From JAEYZS01 sp964469265 (GTDB lineage: Bacteria; Bdellovibrionota; Bdellovibrionia; Bdellovibrionales; JAEYZS01): a stretch of 64,000 nucleotides of DNA. The stretch covers positions 22,262 to 86,261 of the forward strand of contig CAYXYF010000006.1 of the NCBI GenBank assembly GCA_964469265.1, written 5' to 3'. Under the pieces are notes generated by a model. It ran no database searches and was not told the origin of the DNA. It saw nothing but the letters and a program-made list of their open reading frames with translations. The translations under genes were made by a program, and so were the position numbers. Positions 16,992 through 25,380 of the stretch are shown here, piece by piece; the first letter of the stretch is position 1; every line of letters begins with the position of its first letter.

Positions 16992-17413
16992 TGATTTGGG
17001 CAAAGAAACCAACCATCGAAGAACTCCAAAGAGCTTGCAAAGGAACCCTTTGTGAGCACCTTGGAATGGAGTTTATTGAATGTGGTGATGATTATCTGAC
17101 GGCTAAAATGCCTGTCGATCATCGCACAATTCAGCCAGCAGGGCTTCTTCATGGCGGGGCTTCAGTCGCACTTGCCGAAACTCTTGGGAGTATTGCTTCA
17201 GTCCTTTGTATAAAATCAGAAAACAAAATGCCCGTGGGTGTAGAAATCAATGCCAACCATTTAAAAGCAACCACTTCGGGCTTCGTGGTTGGAAAAGTCA
17301 CCCCCATTCGAAGAGGGCAGACTGTCCACGTCTGGAATATTGAAATCCGAAATGAAAAAGGCGACCTCACCTGTGTGAGTCGCCTTACCGTTATGGTTGT
17401 TGATCGAAAATAA
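16991..17413 (+). CDS. menI: Hotdog-fold thioesterase, MenI/YdiI-like
   Basis: Acyl-CoA thioesterase of 140 residues, closest in pattern to E. coli YdiI/MenI (1,4-dihydroxy-2-naphthoyl-CoA hydrolase in menaquinone synthesis). The start MIW, then MPVDHRTIQPAGLLHGGASV and ALAETLGSIAS with the catalytic Glu, VGVEINANHLKAT and EIRNEKGDLTCVSRLT all align with YdiI. The ATG at 16991 overlaps the preceding stop (TAATG), so it is translationally coupled. No other men genes are in the window, so the physiological substrate is inferred. Confidence 0.85.
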   Translation: MIWAKKPTIEELQRACKGTLCEHLGMEFIECGDDYLTAKMPVDHRTIQPAGLLHGGASVALAETLGSIASVLCIKSENKMPVGVEINANHLKATTSGFVVGKVTPIRRGQTVHVWNIEIRNEKGDLTCVSRLTVMVVDRK

Positions 17414-17426
17414 AAACTGTTCTTTT

Positions 17427-18359
17427 TTAGTGAACTCTGACATTACCAGTAACATTTGTCACAGTTCCAGTGATTGAACCACCCTTTACATTCACGTTTC
17501 CTTTATGAGTATCAACGTACCCAAGGTTTCCATTTTCAACTCGGATATTCCCTCGGGTGTTGTAAGTGCTATTTAGACTGCCATCATAAACAACGGCATT
17601 TCCAGTGTGGCGTTCGATATCGCCGACACTACCACTATGAACTGTCACATTACCTCTTTGATTGCGAACATATTGAATATCACCATTTACGACATTCACA
17701 TTGCCTACGCCATTTCGAACTTCTCCGATGCTTCCGTTGTTAACTCGTAAATTCCCCACGTGACCATTGACCAAACAGACGTTTCCGCCATCGAGCAAAA
17801 TATTTCCTTTTGAAGTTCGCTCTATCACGCCGACGTTCATGTTGCAGATTAACAAGTTACCAGTAACATCTTTAATATGATCAATTGAGGCACTTCCTAT
17901 TCCCACTAATACAAGATTCCCTTTGGTATTTCTAATTGAGACAATGTTTCCAGCTCTGACTTTCAGATTCCCCTTAAAGTTTTTGATTGTAGACCCATCG
18001 TCTAAAGCTAATAGGCTTTGCACGTTTTCAATGTATCTGAGACATTCGTTTGAAGTTGCTACAAGATTGTTTGAGTCAGGGCACGTTACGGGAATGTTAT
18101 CTTCACCTGGAGGAATAACATCATCTACGACATCGTCCCCGTCGTCTATGGGTTGTATGACTTCAGTATCTTCCCCTGGATTATTTTCTTGGTCCGCAAT
18201 AGCCTCAAGATCTTCAGGAGAAAGATCTCCAAGGTCTGGGTCATAGCTGTTTAGCAAGCTGAATTGGCCCGAAGCATCCTCAAAAGAAATTTTGTTTCCT
18301 TCGTTTTGACACCCGACCATGGCCACCGCACAAATTAGAATTCCCAAATAGGTTTTCAT
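17427..18359 (-). CDS. Lipoprotein built of 17-residue beta-solenoid-like repeats
   Basis: 310-residue secreted lipoprotein. The signal peptide ends in the lipobox AMVGC (Cys17). Residues 40-95 are very acidic, and two Cys follow at 93 and 106. From 130 to the end there are ten repeats with the consensus GN-hydrophobic-x-V-x-x-G-x-hydrophobic-x-x-V-x-x-x-x. Most are exactly 17 residues (130-146, 185-286), with one of 20 and two of 18. A final GNVRVH ends the chain. The regular GN and alternating hydrophobic residues suggest a parallel beta-helix displayed at the surface. The family is not recognised; bactofilin- or DUF2807-like solenoids are possible relatives. GAGGTG precedes the ATG. Confidence 0.8.
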   Translation of the reverse strand: MKTYLGILICAVAMVGCQNEGNKISFEDASGQFSLLNSYDPDLGDLSPEDLEAIADQENNPGEDTEVIQPIDDGDDVVDDVIPPGEDNIPVTCPDSNNLVATSNECLRYIENVQSLLALDDGSTIKNFKGNLKVRAGNIVSIRNTKGNLVLVGIGSASIDHIKDVTGNLLICNMNVGVIERTSKGNILLDGGNVCLVNGHVGNLRVNNGSIGEVRNGVGNVNVVNGDIQYVRNQRGNVTVHSGSVGDIERHTGNAVVYDGSLNSTYNTRGNIRVENGNLGYVDTHKGNVNVKGGSITGTVTNVTGNVRVH

Positions 18360-18446
18360 GTATCACCTCGCTACAAGTATAAGTAGCAAGTCCGATACCG
18401 CTCTAGGTCGCCGAAACAGCTTAAAAGCCGACCAAATGTGTTGAAC

Positions 18447-18479
18447 AAAAAAAAATGTGCAGTGATTGCACATTTTTTT
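18447..18479 (-). terminator. Intrinsic terminator (bidirectional shape) after the surface-repeat gene
   Basis: ATGTGCA (18455-18461) and TGCACAT (18467-18473) form a 7-bp perfect stem with a 5-nt loop. It is bounded by an A-run on the left and a T-run on the right, so both strands have a T-tract. It lies 48 bp beyond the stop of the 18527-19120 gene. Confidence 0.88.
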
Positions 18480-18526
18480 GAAAAACAGATGTCTTAAATG
18501 AATACGTTAGCTCAACTCAGGTTTTA

Positions 18527-19120
18527 CTAAAAACCAATATTGATAATTGGCGATACAACAAACAACCCTTTTCTATGAAAGTTGATAAGACCAATTTGTA
18601 TCCCATGAAGGTCTGTTGCATCGTTAACAAGACCAATTTGAAAACCGTGAACAGTGCGGGCCTTATTGTAAACTCCAATTTGTGCTCCGTAGATGCCTGT
18701 ATGCCCACTTAAATTCACAAGAGCAGCCTGTATACCAACAACCGTTGAACTTGCTTTATTCATATTTAAAATACCAGCAAGCTGAAATCCATAAACCGTG
18801 GTTTTGTTTGTGTTCCAGTTAGCAACACCAGCAAGTTGGGTACCGATAGCAGTTGTGCTCCCCTCAGTCCAATTTAAAATACCTGCTGCTCCAATACCTG
18901 TAAACGTCTGCTTCGTTCTGTTCGCTACAACACCGAAATCAAAACCATAGACGCTTCTATGCGAGCCATACAAAAGATTCAACCGCAACCCAGTCACTGA
19001 GAAATCATCTGGTGGAAACTGCACAGGATTCACCACTGAAACGCTCACAGGTGATACTGCTGCAAACAGCGGCGTTGATAATAAAAGAACTAATCCGAAA
19101 GAAAGTATTAATTTTGTCAT
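18527..19120 (-). CDS. Exported surface-repeat protein (LA_2272-like)
   Basis: 197-residue protein with a signal peptide (MTKLILSFGLVLLLSTPLFA). The body is made of roughly 18-24-residue repeats of the form G-x-Q-hydrophobic-G-hydrophobic-x-N: GTQLAGVANW, GFQLAGILNM, GIQAALVNLS, GAQIGVYNKA, GFQIGLVNDA, GIQIGLINFH. This resembles the surface repeat proteins described in Leptospira (LA_2272/LA_2273 type). The protein ends in an aromatic residue (IINIGF), as many outer-membrane beta proteins do. The role is unknown. It is monocistronic with its own terminator, beside the 17-residue-repeat lipoprotein. Confidence 0.75.
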   Translation of the reverse strand: MTKLILSFGLVLLLSTPLFAAVSPVSVSVVNPVQFPPDDFSVTGLRLNLLYGSHRSVYGFDFGVVANRTKQTFTGIGAAGILNWTEGSTTAIGTQLAGVANWNTNKTTVYGFQLAGILNMNKASSTVVGIQAALVNLSGHTGIYGAQIGVYNKARTVHGFQIGLVNDATDLHGIQIGLINFHRKGLFVVSPIINIGF

Positions 19121-19186
19121 AAATAATTGTTGCTTGATGTTCTTTCAGAAATCAAACATCAATTCAACAAATGCCTATACTTTAAT

Positions 19187-20548
19187 CTAGGCTGCGCGTT
19201 TTGTAACAACAAGTTCACTCAAAGCGGTGAACGCGATCTTATCCATCTCGTATATTTTAGATTTCATTTTTGTAATGGCATCAGATGGCAACATGGCGAT
19301 GCCACCACTCGGAGGAATAACTGCATAGTTACAGTATGTATCTGCCACAGCTACGATTTTAGTAAATGGGTGCAAGTTAGTTTGGCTCACCGCCCTCGGA
19401 TATCCGTTAGACAAATAATTTTCGTGGTGTTCAAAGGCCACATACACCGCTTCAGGAGGCGCGTTTCTGATACTTTCTAATATTTCTTTTCCGCGCACAG
19501 TGTGGCTCTCAAAGTTTTTTCGTTCTTGCGCTGTCAACTGATAGCGAGGCTTCGTTAATAATTCCTTGGGTAATTCTTTTTTACCGATGTCGTGAAATAA
19601 ACCAGCAAACGCTAATTTAAAAAGCACCGTCGAACTTGTCCAACCCATTTTTCTCGCAATCAGAATAGATATAGCTGATACAGATAAGCTATGGGCATAA
19701 AGAAAATCAACGTGGTCGTGCAAATCGACTAAGATCGATGTGATTTCGTTGTCGTTAGTGATGATATCAAGGCTTGATTGCACAAATTCTTTTGCAAAGT
19801 AACAAGACTCTTGATCCAGATGTTCTGAAAATATTTGTTGAGACAGCAACTCACCAGTATAAGCAAGAAAGCGCGCCTTCTTTTTGGTATCGATAGCAGC
19901 GCACCCCGCTAAAGCCTTCGTGAGTTGCAACGAAAACCCTACCAATCCAGGGAAGTCACTTTTATGAATATAAAGATGAGAAATACCTTTCGTTTTAAAA
20001 AGTTCAATTTTTTCGTCGGGGATCTTTCCACCTTTATGAGCAATTTTAACGTATTTGTTTTCACGAAGTTTTAAGTACAGCGCACACATTGTTTCTTTTT
20101 GCGATACGAAATCTTCTACAGGGACTTTAAAAAATTCGAGTTCTTTTGCGTATTTTTTTGAAAGGTCCTCATCCAGCGGTGGGGGCTTAACCACAACCTG
20201 ATCAATCTTAGTAATGAGATCTTCACGAGTAAACGGTTTTCTGAAGTAAGCAGCTGCGCCCAACGTATATGTTTTTTCCTCTTCTCCGTCCGTTACGAAT
20301 CCTGTCATCAATATAACTGGGCAGGTCTTTCCGCTTTGAGTGACCCACTCTAATAATTCGATCCCGCTAAAAAATGGCATCTGGACGTCTGAAAGAATAA
20401 GGTCGACATCCTCTATAGATAAAATCGACTTTGCCACACGTCCGTCTTCTGCGACCAACACACTGAACTCGCCTTCTAGACTTCTCACCAAGGCATCACA
20501 GAAGGTCTTATCATTTTCTACTATCAATATCTTTCGTTTTAATCTCAT
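19187..20548 (-). CDS. Response regulator with HD-GYP output domain
   Basis: Two-component output protein of 453 residues. The N-terminal receiver (1-125) has the acid pair, the phospho-acceptor in LILSDVQMPFFSG and the Lys in YFRKPFTRED. Residues about 130-250 form a linker domain with no family I recognise. The C-terminal HD-GYP domain (about 270-430) has LFHDIGKKELPKE, FESHTVRGKEIL and FEHHENYLSNGYP. HD, HH and GYP elements are all kept, so c-di-GMP phosphodiesterase activity is likely. The usual DGxGYP reads SNGYP. GGAG precedes the ATG. No cognate kinase is adjacent. Confidence 0.9.
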   Translation of the reverse strand: MRLKRKILIVENDKTFCDALVRSLEGEFSVLVAEDGRVAKSILSIEDVDLILSDVQMPFFSGIELLEWVTQSGKTCPVILMTGFVTDGEEEKTYTLGAAAYFRKPFTREDLITKIDQVVVKPPPLDEDLSKKYAKELEFFKVPVEDFVSQKETMCALYLKLRENKYVKIAHKGGKIPDEKIELFKTKGISHLYIHKSDFPGLVGFSLQLTKALAGCAAIDTKKKARFLAYTGELLSQQIFSEHLDQESCYFAKEFVQSSLDIITNDNEITSILVDLHDHVDFLYAHSLSVSAISILIARKMGWTSSTVLFKLAFAGLFHDIGKKELPKELLTKPRYQLTAQERKNFESHTVRGKEILESIRNAPPEAVYVAFEHHENYLSNGYPRAVSQTNLHPFTKIVAVADTYCNYAVIPPSGGIAMLPSDAITKMKSKIYEMDKIAFTALSELVVTKRAA

Positions 20549-20768
20549 GTCTTCTCCGTTACTCAGATATCGTACGATTATTTTTAATACTTAAGATAAT
20601 TTGATAAATAATCTCTGTTTCAGAGTTCACGGAGTTTGACAAGACGGAGACGGATTTACCCTCAAGAAGATTGAGCTAAGCTAACTTACTATTTTTACTG
20701 AAATTGCAGACGCTCCGTTGTGGGGCAAAGGATTATTTAATGATTTATTAACTTTTGTTAAGCGTGGG

Positions 20769-21254
20769 CTAGAGGAGTTTTTCGATATCTTTCCCTAAAC
20801 TCTCAGGTTTGTCCTGAGGTGCGAAGCGGTCAACGACCTTTCCATCTCTATCAACCAGAAATTTTGTGAAATTCCATTTTATTGCCTCGGTACCAAGGGC
20901 ACCTTTTTTCTCTTTTTTCAAAAATTTGTAAAGGGGGTGCGCATTGTCTCCATTGACCTCGATTTTTTCAAACATGGGGAAAGTCACGTTGAATTTGCTA
21001 CTGCAACTTTTTATCTCATCTGCATTTCCAGGCTCTTGATTGCCGAACTGATTACATGGAAAACCTAGCACTTCGAAATCTTGGTTTTTATACTTCTGGT
21101 ACAATGCCTCCAGGCCCTCGTACTGTGGTGTAAAACCGCACTCGCTGGCGACATTTACGATAAGCAAAACCTTTCCTTGAAATTTTTCCAGATCAACATC
21201 GTTACCATCGAGTGATTTTGCGTGAAACGAATACACGGAGTGAGGTGCTGACAT
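20769..21254 (-). CDS. Glutathione peroxidase (BtuE/Gpx-like)
   Basis: Thiol peroxidase of 161 residues with the catalytic tetrad. NVASECGFTPQYEGL gives the peroxidatic Cys (in place of Sec), FPCNQFGNQEPG gives the Gln and second Cys, and IKWNFTKFLVDRDG gives Trp and Asn. The second Cys suggests thioredoxin-dependent turnover as in most bacterial Cys-Gpx. The length is normal. AAAGGAGG precedes ATG 21254 by six bases. Monocistronic; the 220 bp upstream of the HD-GYP gene on the other side hold no recognised gene. Confidence 0.94.
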   Translation of the reverse strand: MSAPHSVYSFHAKSLDGNDVDLEKFQGKVLLIVNVASECGFTPQYEGLEALYQKYKNQDFEVLGFPCNQFGNQEPGNADEIKSCSSKFNVTFPMFEKIEVNGDNAHPLYKFLKKEKKGALGTEAIKWNFTKFLVDRDGKVVDRFAPQDKPESLGKDIEKLL

Positions 21255-21373
21255 TGGATTCCTCCTTTAAATATGTAATTCTCTTCTGGCGTTTTGACAC
21301 CACAAAAAGTTGGCATGGCTTGCAATAGTCAATGGCTCATGCAGAATGTTTGCAGAATTTTAAAGGAGAATAC

Positions 21374-21913
21374 ATGAAAAAAGTATTGTTATCAATTTGT
21401 GTGGCATTAACTGCTACATTGGGATTCTCTGGCGTCAGCGATGCTAAAGATCATCCCTCGCGCAAAAGGCCGCCATCTTATGGAAAGCGCCCGCCAAGCC
21501 ATAGACCACCAGAAGCGAGACCTCGCCCACCGCAGCATAGACCACCAACAGTGCGACCTCGTCCACCAAGACCGCCTGCGGTAAGACCACGTCCGCCAGT
21601 TCATAGACCACCCGTTTATCGACCGCCTGTCCATAGACCACCGGTTTACAGACCGCCCGTGTACCGTCCACCAGTTGTTGTCGTACCTCCACCTGTGTAC
21701 CAACCTCCTTACAGAGTTCAGTACATCACGTGTGGAAGTTATAACTACCACCCAAATTCTTGCTATACGGGAATGAGAGTCGTACAGAGAGTAAACATTG
21801 TGAGAAATCTCTCACACGCTCCGTGTATTCTCGGACAAAGTTTTGGGATTCAGAATGGTTCTATCTACGTGAGCCAAGGATGTAGCGCCGAATTCAGAGT
21901 TGAAGGGTACTAA
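21374..21913 (+). CDS. Exported proline-rich protein with a DUF3011-like C-terminal domain
   Basis: 179-residue protein. The signal peptide (MKKVLLSICVALTATLGFSG) is followed by a basic Pro-rich stretch, about residues 25-115, built of RPP and RPPV(Y/H) units. A C-terminal domain of about 60 residues has four Cys (ITCGSYNYHPNSCY, then HAPCILGQSFG and SQGCSAEFRV). The last block follows the DUF3011 pattern of C-x(n)-C, PCIxGxSWG and GCxAEF. The ATG at 21374 follows AAAGGAGAA; the upstream in-frame ATG at 21332 would bury the signal peptide. Probably a periplasmic or wall-spanning protein. Function unknown. Confidence 0.78.
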   Translation: MKKVLLSICVALTATLGFSGVSDAKDHPSRKRPPSYGKRPPSHRPPEARPRPPQHRPPTVRPRPPRPPAVRPRPPVHRPPVYRPPVHRPPVYRPPVYRPPVVVVPPPVYQPPYRVQYITCGSYNYHPNSCYTGMRVVQRVNIVRNLSHAPCILGQSFGIQNGSIYVSQGCSAEFRVEGY

Positions 21914-21956
21914 TTTAATATCCTCCATTTAAGGCTTGTGTTATTCTCGTTCTGGT

Positions 21957-23228
21957 ATGAGTAAACAAGAAGAGATAACACAAGTCGCCGTCATCGGAGC
22001 TGGTTTTGCTGGTATTCAAGCTACCAAGGTGCTCGCAAAGAAAAAAAATATTCAAGTTACACTCATTGACCGCAGAAATTATCATTTGTTTCAGCCCCTT
22101 CTCTATCAAGTTGCAACAGCGGGACTCTCACCAGCTGACATTGCTGTTCCCATTCGATCGATTTTCTCTACATATCCTAATGTCACTTGTTATTTGGCTA
22201 ATATTGATCGTGTAGATAAAGAAACCAACACCATCTACAGCAATGATGTCAGCTTAAAGTTTGACTACATAATAATGGCTTGCGGAGCAAAACACAGTTA
22301 CTTCGGAAATAACCAATGGGAAGAGTTCGCCCCTGGCCTTAAAACTCTTGAACAAGCCACAGAAATTCGACGAAGAATTTTACTTGCATTTGAGGAAGCT
22401 GAAAAAACAACTGACCTCAACGAACAAAAAGAACTTCTCACTTTTATCATTGTTGGGGGTGGCCCGACTGGAGTTGAACTCGCTGGAGCCATTGCAGAAA
22501 TCAGTCGATATACCCTTGAAGAAGATTTTCGAAATATTGATCCCGCACGAACAAGGGTTATCTTAATAGAAGCTGGCAACCGTGTGCTCGCTGGGTTCTC
22601 TGAGAAACTTTCAAAAAAGGCAGCTCGGAGTCTCGAGGAGCTTGGCGTTCAAGTCTGGACATCTTCAAGAGTCACCGACGTCCGAGACAACTCCATTAGT
22701 TTAGGTACTGAAACAATTCATGCAAAGACCATTTTGTGGGCCGCTGGTGTAGAGCCCTCGAGTTTAGGAAAAGCCTTGTCTGCCGATCTCGATAAACAAG
22801 GGCGAGTTATTGTTCAAAATGATTTAACTATTAAAGGTTATCCGTCGATCTTTGTTTTAGGAGATCAAGCTCACTTTACTGCAGAAAATGGAAAACCATT
22901 GCCTGGGCTTGCGCCAGTTGCCATCCAACAAGGCCGCCATGCTGCAAAAAATATTATCAGAAAATTAAATGGGCAAGACCATCTTCCGTTTGTTTATAAA
23001 GACAAAGGTATCATGGCAACTATTGGTCGTAAAAAAGCCGTAACCCAAACTGAAAACCTTCAGTTCAGCGGATTTTGGGCGTGGGTTTCTTGGCTTTTTA
23101 TTCATATTTATTATCTTATTGGATTTAAAAATCGTTTTATTGTTTTCTTTCAATGGGCTTGGTCGTATGTAACATTCAAACGGGGCGCCCGACTCATCGT
23201 AAATAAAGAGTGGAGATCCACAAAATGA
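21957..23228 (+). CDS. ndh: Type II NADH dehydrogenase
   Basis: Membrane-associated flavoprotein that oxidises NADH and reduces quinone without proton pumping. The 423 residues have the FAD-binding VAVIGAGFAGIQATKVL at the N-terminus, RNYHLFQPLLYQVATAGL (quinone/FAD region), the NADH-binding FIIVGGGPTGVELAGAI, LWAAGVEPS and FVLGDQAHF. The C-terminal amphipathic/hydrophobic part WVSWLFIHIYYLIGFKNRF anchors it. I take ATG 21957, which gives the usual short N-terminus; no strong SD is visible. Its TGA overlaps the next start (ATGA). Confidence 0.92.
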   Translation: MSKQEEITQVAVIGAGFAGIQATKVLAKKKNIQVTLIDRRNYHLFQPLLYQVATAGLSPADIAVPIRSIFSTYPNVTCYLANIDRVDKETNTIYSNDVSLKFDYIIMACGAKHSYFGNNQWEEFAPGLKTLEQATEIRRRILLAFEEAEKTTDLNEQKELLTFIIVGGGPTGVELAGAIAEISRYTLEEDFRNIDPARTRVILIEAGNRVLAGFSEKLSKKAARSLEELGVQVWTSSRVTDVRDNSISLGTETIHAKTILWAAGVEPSSLGKALSADLDKQGRVIVQNDLTIKGYPSIFVLGDQAHFTAENGKPLPGLAPVAIQQGRHAAKNIIRKLNGQDHLPFVYKDKGIMATIGRKKAVTQTENLQFSGFWAWVSWLFIHIYYLIGFKNRFIVFFQWAWSYVTFKRGARLIVNKEWRSTK

Positions 23229-24307
23229 ATTTCGCTTGGTCGCAAGTATTTAAGGGCCTTATTATCATTGCCCTTGCCCTATCCATATTAATCTTACTTA
23301 CTCCATTTATTTTGCCCCTCATACTGGGTGGGATTTTATGCGTTGTCATTTTCCCGATGTTTAAGAAGTTGCAGTCCTATAAGTGGGGCCCTACTCTTGC
23401 TGCCCTGACCTCGTTACTCGTTTTTTCTTTGTTATTTGTGGTTCCAACATCCGTCGTTGTTGTTAAAGGTGCACGGATGACTTCAGACTTTGTTCAGAGA
23501 ACCTTGGAATCAAAAAAAGATCCTTCTACTGCTATCGCAGAGCAGAGTCCTCAGAATATTGCAAACGTCCAAGGTTTTGCTGAAGGAATTGCTGGTCGGT
23601 TAGGAATTGATATCCCCGATCCCTCTGCACTATTTAATAAGGTCTATAACACTATCGGTGCATTTATATTAAATGCTCTGACTGATTTTTTTACTAATCT
23701 GCCAAATTTCGTAGTGGCGTTTTTTATTGCATTGTTAACAATGTACTTTGGACTCATTGAGCATCAAAAAGTTTATCACGTTATTAAAAAATACTCGTTC
23801 CTATCTCCAAAAAACTCGGAAAGATTAGTTGAAAACATTGTTCTGGCCTGCCGCTCTGTGATTATTTCTAACGTTGTCACCGGGACCATCCAGGCTCTCA
23901 TCGTAGCCACTGGAGCTCACTTTACTAAAACGGGAAACTTCGTAGTGGCCGGGTTTATTACATTTGTATTTTCATTTATTCCCGTCTTGGGTGCAGCGCC
24001 AGTTGCCTACGCTCTTGGAGCTTATGCACTGATCACAGGAAGCACGACCCCAGGTATCATTATGATGGTGGTGGGTACAGTTGCTGGCGTAGTTGATAAC
24101 ATTATTCGTCCGCTCTTGTTAAGTGGTTCAGGAACAGGAGACGTTCACCCTCTATGGAGTTTACTTGCCATTTTGGGCGGAATCATACTCTGGGGACTTC
24201 CTGGATTATTTGTTGGGCCACTTATTATCGCCGTGGCCTCAAGCAGTCTGCCCATTTACATTCAAGACTATGCAGAAACTGCAAGAACCTTAAAGAAAAA
24301 GCATTAG
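23225..24307 (+). CDS. AI-2E family transporter (PerM/YdiK-like membrane protein)
   Basis: Inner-membrane protein of 360 residues with about eight TM helices. There are N-terminal hydrophobic pairs (KGLIIIALALSILILL, FILPLILGGILCVVIF) and a periplasmic middle part (residues about 75-155). The C-terminal family block has VPVLGAAPVAYALG-type, VVDNIIRPLLLSG and GGIILWGLPGLFVGPLI motifs. The family exports small molecules or ions (AI-2, Na+/H+); the substrate here is unknown. The ATG at 23225 overlaps the ndh stop and follows GGAG, so it is coupled to ndh. It is convergent with msrA with 5 bp between stops. Confidence 0.88.
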   Translation: MNFAWSQVFKGLIIIALALSILILLTPFILPLILGGILCVVIFPMFKKLQSYKWGPTLAALTSLLVFSLLFVVPTSVVVVKGARMTSDFVQRTLESKKDPSTAIAEQSPQNIANVQGFAEGIAGRLGIDIPDPSALFNKVYNTIGAFILNALTDFFTNLPNFVVAFFIALLTMYFGLIEHQKVYHVIKKYSFLSPKNSERLVENIVLACRSVIISNVVTGTIQALIVATGAHFTKTGNFVVAGFITFVFSFIPVLGAAPVAYALGAYALITGSTTPGIIMMVVGTVAGVVDNIIRPLLLSGSGTGDVHPLWSLLAILGGIILWGLPGLFVGPLIIAVASSSLPIYIQDYAETARTLKKKH

Positions 24308-24312
24308 TACGC

Positions 24313-24795
24313 TTAATCTCTTAAGTAGTGGCAGTTGTATCCACCTGGATTTTTTTGAAGATAATCTTGATGATAAGCTTCAGCAGAATACCATTTCGTA
24401 AAAGGAACAATTTGCGTTACGACGTCCTTCTTCCACTTCCCTGAGGCATTCACCTGCTCTTTAACCTTCTTTGCAATCTCGGCTTGTTGATCGCTTGTAA
24501 AGAAAACTGCTGATCTATATTGGGTTCCGATATCATTTTGCTGCCGATTAAATTGAGTGGGATCGTGCAAACGAAAAAAATAATCTAAAATACTCTCAAA
24601 ACGAACTACTGTAGGATCAAAGGTAATTTTAATGGCTTCCGCATGACCTGTGGTACCAGTCTTAACAGTTTCATAGGTCGGAGACTCTGTTGTCCCACCA
24701 GTGTATCCAACTTCCGTATCAATAACTCCATCAATCCCTCGAAAAATCTCTTCAACACCCCAAAAACATCCCCCCGCTAAAATTGCGGTTTCCAT
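24313..24795 (-). CDS. msrA: Peptide methionine-S-sulfoxide reductase MsrA
   Basis: Repairs oxidised methionine in proteins. The 160 residues begin with the catalytic motif LAGGCFWGVEEIF (Cys near 10) and continue with VGYTGG, YETVKTGTTGHAEAIKITFDP, FFRLHDPTQFNRQQNDIGTQYRSAVF and the C-terminal AEAYHQDYLQKNPGGYNCH with the resolving Cys. AGGAG precedes the ATG. Second gene after the GNAT gene, 3 bp gap. Confidence 0.97.
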   Translation of the reverse strand: METAILAGGCFWGVEEIFRGIDGVIDTEVGYTGGTTESPTYETVKTGTTGHAEAIKITFDPTVVRFESILDYFFRLHDPTQFNRQQNDIGTQYRSAVFFTSDQQAEIAKKVKEQVNASGKWKKDVVTQIVPFTKWYSAEAYHQDYLQKNPGGYNCHYLRD

Positions 24796-24798
24796 GAC

Positions 24799-25299
24799 TT
24801 ACTCCTGTGTTTCTTTTTGGTTTTCAACTTTCTTAATAACTTCTTCATCCAGCCTGTAGACGGTCCATCCGTCCATTGGAACTGCCCCCAACGACTTGTA
24901 AAAGTCAATGGCAGGTTGATTCCAATTTAACACAGACCACTCAACACGTCCGCAGTTTCGTTCTTTTGCAAGTCTCACAACATGAAGTAATAAAGCCTTT
25001 CCAAATCCCTTGCCACGGTAATGAGGTTTTATAAATAAGTCTTCTAAATAAAGCCCTTTTTTGCCCAAAAACGTCGAAAAATTGTGAAAGAACAATGCAT
25101 ATCCCACGGGTGTATCTTCGTATTCTGCAATGAGCACTTCTGCTGCTGGCTTTTCACAAAAAAGACTTTGCCTCATTAGCTCTTCTGTTGCGATTAACTC
25201 ATGCTCAAGTTTTTCATAAACCGCAAGTTCTCGAATAAGGGAGAGAATTATAGGAATATCGTTTTCAGTTGCTATTCGAATGCCGAAATTCTTTGCCAT
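24799..25299 (-). CDS. GNAT family N-acetyltransferase, SSAT-like
   Basis: Acetyl-CoA-dependent transferase of 166 residues. Motif A is LEDLFIKPHYRGKGFGKALL, with the R-G-K-G-x-G pyrophosphate loop. The preceding FHNFSTFLGKKGLY and following RVEWSVLNWNQPAIDFYKSLGA blocks match the spermidine/spermine (diamine) acetyltransferase subgroup. The substrate is likely an amine or thialysine but is not proven. It forms an operon with msrA. The 81-bp spacer to the histidine-phosphatase gene must hold divergent promoters. Confidence 0.87.
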   Translation of the reverse strand: MAKNFGIRIATENDIPIILSLIRELAVYEKLEHELIATEELMRQSLFCEKPAAEVLIAEYEDTPVGYALFFHNFSTFLGKKGLYLEDLFIKPHYRGKGFGKALLLHVVRLAKERNCGRVEWSVLNWNQPAIDFYKSLGAVPMDGWTVYRLDEEVIKKVENQKETQE

Positions 25300-25380
25300 A
25301 AGGATTGTTTTTATTTCAAAAAAATATTACTTTCAATGTTAAATTAGTCACTTCTAGCTTTAGATAAGGTATTGCAATTC

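Noticed and set aside
17427..17970. CRISPR-like regular repeats
   Set aside because: The 51-bp periodicity is the codon copy of 17-residue protein repeats; there are no conserved repeat/unique spacer units at DNA level.
21407..21751. Antisense ORFs over the proline-rich repeats
   Set aside because: They are the complement of a low-complexity RPP-coding stretch (Trp/Arg/Ser-rich product), with no SD.
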